Assembly (NCBI GenBank): GCA_964494805.1
Contig: CAZBST010000001.1
Coordinates: 434,001-498,000, forward strand
Direction of reading: 5' to 3'
Length of the DNA: 64,000 nt
Source of the DNA: CAIYOL01 sp964494805
GTDB lineage: Bacteria; Planctomycetota; Phycisphaerae; Sedimentisphaerales; Anaerobacaceae
Part shown: positions 58,811-64,000 of the stretch, piece after piece
Layout of the letters: each line of letters starts with the position of its first letter
Numbering within the stretch: position 1 is the first letter of the stretch
Notes under the pieces: model-generated
The model's input: the letters and a program-made list of their open reading frames with translations, nothing else
The model's database searches: none
Told to the model about the DNA's origin: nothing
Program-made: the position numbers and the translations under genes

Positions 58811-60862
58811 ATGAGCGGTTCAAACAGGAATACAACAGACAAAAAAGAGCGGAACATTGGTCAGGCGACAAGGGGAGTTATCTGTCAGGAGGGGCAGGGC
58901 TTATTAGCACAATCGAACTCCAATGCCGGATTGATGGTAATTTTATTTGTCGTTGTTTGTGCGACGGTCGTTGTTGTGCATTGGCCGGCACTATCAGCCC
59001 GCGCGTTGTCTTTTGATGATAACCAGTATCTCACAGAGAACCTGCTGGTTAAAAACCCCTCGTGGGCTTCTGCCCGGCGGTTCTTGACGGAGATACTTAA
59101 GCCTTCAACAGTGATGGGATACTATCAGCCGCTTTCGATGATATCTCTGATGGTTGACTACGCCTTGGGTGGGCGAGTCGATAACCTGATGCCTTTCCAT
59201 CGAACCAGTCTTATTTTACACGCAGCCAACACGGCATTGATAATCATTCTGCTTTATCTGCTGTTTGCTCGGCCGTGGATAGCTGCGGCAGTGGGACTGC
59301 TTTTTGGTCTTCATTCTATGACGGTAGAACCGATTGCCTGGATTGGTGAGCGTAAAACTCTTTTGGCAGCTTTTTTTGCGCTGTGGTGCCTGATATTTTA
59401 TGTGAGATTTGTTCGCAAAGGTGGTTGGAAGCTTTATAGCGGTTGTTTGTTGATGTATGTTTTGGCATTGATGTCCAAGCCGACGAGTACCCCTTTGCCG
59501 GTACTAATGTTGTTGATGGATTTTTGGCCATTGAAGCGATTGAAATGGCGGATGGTTTCAGATAAGCTTCCTTTTTTTGCAATAGGGCTTATTTCTGCAG
59601 TTATTACGTATATATCTCAAAACCGCACCGCCCGTATTATACTGCCGAGTGAATACGGCTTGGCTCGCATCCCGCTGATAATCTGTCACAATATAATATT
59701 CTACCCGTACAAAATGCTCTATCCTGTTAATCTATCGTCGAACTACACTTTACCAGATAGAGTTGATTTATCGGCTCCTATGGTTTTGGCAGGTGTCATA
59801 GCAACCTCTATTTTGATAATGGTTCTGGTTACGTCACTGCGGTGGACACGAGGACCTCTGGCTGGCTGGTTGTTCTTTTTTATCGCTATTCTCCCAACTA
59901 TGCAGATTATAAGGTTCGGCAATGTGATTGCCTCAGACAAATTTGCCTATCTTCCTTCATTGGGGATACTGATGATACTCGCATCTTTTCTAAGTTGGCT
60001 TTGCGTTACCAGCAAACTCAAAAAAAAGTCTGTGCTAATTGTGATTGTAATAATAGTTGTGATTGTATTATGTGGTGTTGAGTCGATTGCCACGCGCCGG
60101 TATCTGGCAAAATGGCGGGATACCACAAGTCTTTATGAACACATGCTCAAATTAACGCCGAGGCAGGTGTCGTTGTACAATAACTTAGGTTGGGAATTGT
60201 ACTCGAAAGGCAGGATTGATGAAGCGATAGACTATTACCTTAAGGCGCAGGATATCTATCCCAATGATGCCAAAACACACAACAATCTTGCCAGTGCTCT
60301 TAAAGCCAAGGGCCAGCTTGAAAAAGCGGAGGTGCATTACCGCAAAGCCCTTGAGATTGCTCCCAGTGAGGGCAAGATTCATAGCAATTTTGGTATTTTG
60401 CTTGCGTCGGAAGGCAGATTTGATGAGGCGATAAGTCATTATCGCAAGGCACTTGAGTTGATGCCGGAATCTATAGAAGTACGAAATAACCTAGCTATCG
60501 CGCTTCGGTCAAAAGGCAAATTCGACGAGGCCATAGACCTTTATAACCAGGGGCTGAAACTTTGGTGGGATTCCGCAGTGCTGCACAACAATCTAGCGCT
60601 GGCGTTACTGAAGCATCCTGACCCGAAAAGTCGCGATATCGCTGCCGCAATCACTCATGCTAAGCGCGCGGTTGAATTGACGCAGTATAAAGACCCGGTA
60701 TTCCTTCAGACACTTGCCGTTGTTTACAATGCCGCCGGGCAATCTGAGCAGGCTATAATAACCGCTCAGAAGGCGCTTTCCATGGCCGCCGCTGCTAAGA
60801 ATGACAGACTTGCCGGCCAAATCCGAAACCAAATCAAACAATATAAACTCGCAAAACATTAA
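58811..60862 (+). CDS. Multi-pass membrane protein with TPR repeats (TMTC/GT-C-like)
   Basis: 683 residues. The N-terminal half (about 40-430) has about ten hydrophobic segments with the motif SFDDNQYL in the first extracytoplasmic loop, an acidic signature of GT-C glycosyltransferases. The C-terminal part (about 455-680) consists of five or six TPR units, with NNLGWELYSKGRIDEAIDYYLKAQ and HNNLASALKAKGQLEKAEVHYRKAL as the clearest. This arrangement resembles the eukaryotic TMTC O-mannosyltransferases and many planctomycete proteins. A role in glycosylating secreted proteins would fit the surface-protein-rich window, but it is an inference. It stands alone between the arg run and rlmN. Confidence 0.83.
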   Translation: MSGSNRNTTDKKERNIGQATRGVICQEGQGLLAQSNSNAGLMVILFVVVCATVVVVHWPALSARALSFDDNQYLTENLLVKNPSWASARRFLTEILKPSTVMGYYQPLSMISLMVDYALGGRVDNLMPFHRTSLILHAANTALIIILLYLLFARPWIAAAVGLLFGLHSMTVEPIAWIGERKTLLAAFFALWCLIFYVRFVRKGGWKLYSGCLLMYVLALMSKPTSTPLPVLMLLMDFWPLKRLKWRMVSDKLPFFAIGLISAVITYISQNRTARIILPSEYGLARIPLIICHNIIFYPYKMLYPVNLSSNYTLPDRVDLSAPMVLAGVIATSILIMVLVTSLRWTRGPLAGWLFFFIAILPTMQIIRFGNVIASDKFAYLPSLGILMILASFLSWLCVTSKLKKKSVLIVIVIIVVIVLCGVESIATRRYLAKWRDTTSLYEHMLKLTPRQVSLYNNLGWELYSKGRIDEAIDYYLKAQDIYPNDAKTHNNLASALKAKGQLEKAEVHYRKALEIAPSEGKIHSNFGILLASEGRFDEAISHYRKALELMPESIEVRNNLAIALRSKGKFDEAIDLYNQGLKLWWDSAVLHNNLALALLKHPDPKSRDIAAAITHAKRAVELTQYKDPVFLQTLAVVYNAAGQSEQAIITAQKALSMAAAAKNDRLAGQIRNQIKQYKLAKH

Positions 60863-60937
60863 ATATCAAAAGCGTTTTCATATGGATTTGAAAAGTTCTT
60901 CTGCCTGACGACGGCAAATATCACAGGAACGGCAACG

Positions 60938-61975
60938 TTACGTATCTATCATATCTGCTCCCAATTGCCCGCACGCCGCCTTTATCTTGCGTCCCTTCTT
61001 GAAGCGGATGGTGGTTTCGATACCGGCTTCTTCGAGCACTTGCGTGAACCGTTTTATGGCTTCCCTGCTACTTGCCGCAAACAAACAGTGCGGATGAGGA
61101 TTATACTCAATCAGGTTCACGTTGCATCTCACCTGTCGTACCAGTTTAGCTAACATTTGAGCATACAGCTTGGAATCATTCACGCCCTTTATCAGCACGT
61201 ATTCGAACGTTACCCGCTCCCCCGTCTTTTTCTGGTAATCCTTCACCGCCGAAAACAACTCTGCGATAGGACACTTCTTATTGATGGTCATAATCTTGCT
61301 TCGTAGCACATCGACCGGTGCATTCAAAGATATCGCCAGTCGTGGACGAACACCCTCCTTCGCCAGTTTCCGGATACCATCGACCTCTCCACAGGTACTG
61401 ATTGTCAAATGGCGAATGCCGATGTTTTTCCCGTCCGGATGATTTAATATCCGCACCGATTTCAAAACCGCCCCATAATTCTGTAGTGGCTCTCCCATTC
61501 CCATATAAACAATGTTGTTTATCCTGCCCTCGTCCTCTTTAATAACGTTAACTTGGTCGACTATCTCCGCCGCCGTAAGGTTTCGCCGGAATTTCAGCTT
61601 CGCTGTTGCACAAAACGTGCAGTTCACCGAACATCCTACCTGCGTCGAAACGCACAGTGTTTTGCGCTTTCCGTCAGGCAGAAGCACCGCCTCGATTCGC
61701 TCGCTGTCGCTCAGTTCAAAAAGATACTTTTTAGTCCTCTCCACATCAGCTAACGTCTGTATCGTTTTCAAATGCGAAATATAGTAGCCTTGCTTTATCA
61801 ACTCAGCTCGAAAGACCTTGCTTAAGGGGCTTATACCTGAGATATCAACAGCTCCTTTGCAGTGGATGAACGTGAAAATGTATTTGGCTAGATATTTTTT
61901 CTGACCGAAAGTTTCGACTATGTTCTCAAGCTCACCGAGCGTCTTATTTTTAAGGTCCTTGTCCACAATCGCCAT
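60938..61975 (-). CDS. rlmN: 23S rRNA (A2503-C2) methyltransferase, RlmN family
   Basis: 345 residues from the ATG at 61975; a TTG 15 codons upstream gives a longer, less likely product. It methylates A2503 in 23S rRNA and A37 in some tRNAs, using two SAM molecules. The radical-SAM cluster is C115-x3-C119-x2-C122 in VGCSVNCTFCATA. MGMGEPLQNY and ISLNAPVDVLRSKIM are typical, and the catalytic Cys near the C-terminus (KAACGQLG) is present. A Cfr relative was considered but the sequence is more RlmN-like. Confidence 0.93.
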   Translation of the reverse strand: MAIVDKDLKNKTLGELENIVETFGQKKYLAKYIFTFIHCKGAVDISGISPLSKVFRAELIKQGYYISHLKTIQTLADVERTKKYLFELSDSERIEAVLLPDGKRKTLCVSTQVGCSVNCTFCATAKLKFRRNLTAAEIVDQVNVIKEDEGRINNIVYMGMGEPLQNYGAVLKSVRILNHPDGKNIGIRHLTISTCGEVDGIRKLAKEGVRPRLAISLNAPVDVLRSKIMTINKKCPIAELFSAVKDYQKKTGERVTFEYVLIKGVNDSKLYAQMLAKLVRQVRCNVNLIEYNPHPHCLFAASSREAIKRFTQVLEEAGIETTIRFKKGRKIKAACGQLGADMIDT

Positions 61976-62086
61976 TCTACAAACCGCAGGTTTCTCTGTC
62001 GAACCCAATAAACCACCCAATGTCGAATAGTGTCGGTTTGGAAATTTATCCGGCGAAAACTTTCAAAGGGGGGAATTTAAAAAATT

Positions 62087-62560
62087 TTACCCTCCTAAAT
62101 TAGCTCGTACCTTTTCGAGGATTGCCATCAGTTTCTTTTGCTCCGACTCGGTAGCGCTGGACATAACCTGCCGTATCTGTTTGAAGTAATGCGGCTCGAC
62201 TTTTTCGAACAGCTTTTTGCCTTTGGTCGTGAGCTTGATGATATTGAATCGGCGGTCCTCGGAATGTGCTGTGCGGGCAACAAGCTCCGCTTTTTCCATT
62301 CTGTCTATAAGCGTCGTAATGTTGGCGCGGTTGACAAGCATCATATCGCTTAATTGTGCCTGGCTCAGGCCGCCTTCTTCCTCGGCTTGATATGTAAGCA
62401 GCGCCATTACGTTATACTGAACGTCCGTTAGTCCAGACGCCCTGAATAACTCGTCGGCGCGTTTTTTAAGCAGGTTTGCCGTATAATAGATATTCAGCAA
62501 AGCTTCGTGTCCGACTATGTCGAACCCCTTTTTTAATTTTAATTCCTCTTTGAGTGGCAT
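62087..62560 (-). CDS. MarR-family transcriptional regulator
   Basis: 157 residues with a winged HTH (about 60-130): LTDVQYNVMALL, LSQAQLSDMMLVNRANITTLIDRMEKAELVAR and the wing SEDRRFNIIKLT. Dimerisation helices flank it on both ends. Such regulators usually repress their own gene and a neighbouring transporter or stress gene in response to small phenolic or oxidant ligands. A perfect palindrome lies 24 bases upstream of the start, which suits autoregulation. No transporter is adjacent; rlmN is next downstream. Confidence 0.92.
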   Translation of the reverse strand: MPLKEELKLKKGFDIVGHEALLNIYYTANLLKKRADELFRASGLTDVQYNVMALLTYQAEEEGGLSQAQLSDMMLVNRANITTLIDRMEKAELVARTAHSEDRRFNIIKLTTKGKKLFEKVEPHYFKQIRQVMSSATESEQKKLMAILEKVRANLGG

Positions 62561-62583
62561 ATTAAGTTTTCCATAATTGAATT

Positions 62584-62597
62584 GTTTATATATAAAC
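62584..62597. promoter_or_regulatory. Predicted MarR operator
   Basis: GTTTATATATAAAC, a perfect 14-base palindrome 24 bases before the regulator's start, in an AT-rich stretch that includes further TATATA words. Confidence 0.55.
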
Positions 62598-62750
62598 TAT
62601 ATATATGCTAACCGATTGTCAATAAAAACTTTTAAGTTTTTAAAAGTCTCCGTGCAATTCAAGACCCCCCAGAATCGCAATTTTTGCTCACTCAACACAT
62701 ATCTGTCATCCGTCAGCCGTTTTCTGCTGTCGGCGACTTACCTCTCACGG

Positions 62751-64000
62751 CTACAGCCCTTCACTAAGCCAACTATCCACCAGTAAGCCAAGGTCTTTCA
62801 TATCAACTATCCCATCACCGCCAGCCGGTGCGATGTCCGCAGAAAGTACACTAGGCGGCTGTTGCCACTGCGAGGCAAGAACTGCAAAGTCCACAAAATC
62901 AACATCGTAATCGCAGTCTAAATCTCCCGTGCCCGCAAAACATCGCCGTATAATCCCAAGATCATAGGGGATGTTACCGTAATCTCCATAATCTCCATCC
63001 ACTACTCCCTGTATCAGAATCTCACAACGATCTATATCGTCGATTTCCAATCTTTCATTCGTCCCTGCGCGGATTATTTCTCCATGGGAAACCTGGTCTG
63101 TCCAGTGGTCTGCATTGTCTACCAGCTGATCTCTATGCGCCCATTGCTCTTGAAGCTTTGTCCAAGTCCCACCAGGGCTGCTTGCAGTCCACAATTCTTG
63201 GTGCCTGGCAATATCTTCAACCATCATATAATACTTGCCATCTGCTTTATTCTTATAAACATGTACCGCTTCAAAGGTATTGGTGGCAACTACTGTAGCT
63301 GACGACCAGCTGTATGGGAAATTTGCAACCGTTGTGCTGCGTCTTTTAATCGTACGTGTTCCGTCCATTGGCGAATAGAAACAATAAACGTCAGTACCAT
63401 CAGATATACACCAGAAATCAATGCCATCGTAAAAACCCATCGATTGCCCAGCCGCCCATCCACCTGGGTTGTTGATATCTGTATTGGTCGAAAAAGTCGC
63501 GCCTAATCCGCTCTGGTAAATTAAATACCATTTGCCTTTTGCTTCGAACCAAAAGACCTGTGGAGCGCAAAAATAGGACCCGCCATCAAGTGAGCTCATA
63601 TAATAACGAGTTGCGCTATTTAGCCCCGATATGGAGGTTGCAGAAGCGTATCCCATTTGCCAATGGCCGCCATCACCAACGTCACGTCCGGTGTAAAAGA
63701 GGTGCCATTTGCCCCCGGAATACACAATGGACGGGTCTTTGACAGCTTTATCATCAAATGAACCTGGTGGTCCATCTAAAAAACATCTTGCATCTACCCT
63801 CCATATTGGGACCGGCTCATAAGTCGTAAAGTTCCAGACTTCGCCTTTAAAGATTGTGTAATCAGGTGCTGCATTGACCTCGTCGATACGCCAATAATAG
63901 GTTGTGTCGAAATCAAGAAATTCGGGCTGGTCATAAGTCGTAGTTAAATGGTTTTGGCTGACCAGTACGCCCATCGGATTGCTTCTGTTGGCGTCGGTTA
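62751..64000 (-). CDS. Secreted GH62 alpha-L-arabinofuranosidase with dockerin-like tail (5' end beyond the window)
   Basis: Open to the right edge; the visible part is 416 codons. It begins inside an FN3-like linker (FLDFDTTYYWRIDEVN) similar to the linker of the subtilase at 1282. The GH62 domain (about residues 60-330 of the visible part) shows DPSIVYSGGKWHLFYTG with the presumed base Asp, PQVFWFEAKGKWYLIYQ, YDGIDFWCISDGTDVYCFY and FEAVHVYKN with the presumed acid Glu, then DQVSHGEIIRAG. These match the five-bladed propeller of GH62, which removes arabinose side chains from arabinoxylan. The C-terminus has a dockerin-like pair (DLDCDYDVDFVDFAVLASQW; GGDGIVDMKDLGLLVDSWL). LamG or further modules may lie upstream. 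Confidence 0.85.
   Translation of the reverse strand, partial: TDANRSNPMGVLVSQNHLTTTYDQPEFLDFDTTYYWRIDEVNAAPDYTIFKGEVWNFTTYEPVPIWRVDARCFLDGPPGSFDDKAVKDPSIVYSGGKWHLFYTGRDVGDGGHWQMGYASATSISGLNSATRYYMSSLDGGSYFCAPQVFWFEAKGKWYLIYQSGLGATFSTNTDINNPGGWAAGQSMGFYDGIDFWCISDGTDVYCFYSPMDGTRTIKRRSTTVANFPYSWSSATVVATNTFEAVHVYKNKADGKYYMMVEDIARHQELWTASSPGGTWTKLQEQWAHRDQLVDNADHWTDQVSHGEIIRAGTNERLEIDDIDRCEILIQGVVDGDYGDYGNIPYDLGIIRRCFAGTGDLDCDYDVDFVDFAVLASQWQQPPSVLSADIAPAGGDGIVDMKDLGLLVDSWLSEGL

Overview
The window looks like a chromosomal piece of a planctomycete, most likely from the Phycisphaerae/Sedimentisphaerales side of the phylum. This is an inference from gene content: 17 short secreted proteins ending in a PEP-CTERM sorting tail, several large secreted proteins with planctomycete-style dockerin-like Asp-rich repeats and LamG modules, and a nusA-infB-rbfA operon that runs on into hisG. 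No taxonomic marker such as 16S rRNA is present.

Layout. 1-910 (-): 3' part of an LptF/LptG-type permease. 1282-9633 (+): a giant secreted subtilase, a short HtrA-like protease and a DUF3352-like secreted protein. 9721-10278 (+): elongation factor P with an unusual tip residue. 10295-16284 (-): nusA, infB, rbfA, a catalytically degenerate HhH protein and hisG, preceded by a leader that ends in a strong terminator hairpin. 16933-19032 (-): secreted papain-like protease. 19707-23391 (+): a two-repeat secreted protein and pyruvate phosphate dikinase, then tRNA-His. 23710-33430 (-): twelve consecutive PEP-CTERM proteins, one a caspase-fold protease candidate, separated by repeated hairpin-rich non-coding modules that continue to about 34.1 kb. 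34256-36119 (-): a pseudo-receiver protein and a sigma-54 activator; the receiver gene has its own -24/-12 promoter and palindromic upstream sites. 36615-44323: GTP-PEP carboxykinase (-), then guaB, guaA, a PAP2 phosphatase and an AlaC-like aminotransferase (+). 44869-48353 (+): a second run of five PEP-CTERM proteins behind a long structured leader, followed by a cyclophilin/FG-GAP/dockerin-like protein (48379-50283). 50487-58577 (-): GroES, topA, rdgB, argF, two accessory genes, argD and argB. 58811-60862 (+): a TMTC-like membrane TPR protein. 60938-62560 (-): rlmN and a MarR regulator. 62751 to the right edge (-): a GH62 arabinofuranosidase with a dockerin-like tail.

How the genes fit together. 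PPDK and PEPCK sit near each other and share the PEP node; guaB-guaA is the GMP branch; argB-argD-argF is the arginine route. The accessory content is mainly cell-surface and secreted: proteases, a glycosidase, and short PEP-CTERM proteins that would need an exosortase encoded elsewhere. The most unusual part is 23.7-36.1 kb plus 44.5-48.4 kb: a PEP-CTERM protein repertoire built partly by local duplication, with a family of non-coding double-hairpin modules and a split sigma-54 regulatory pair next to it. A regulatory link between these parts is an inference, not shown by the sequence.
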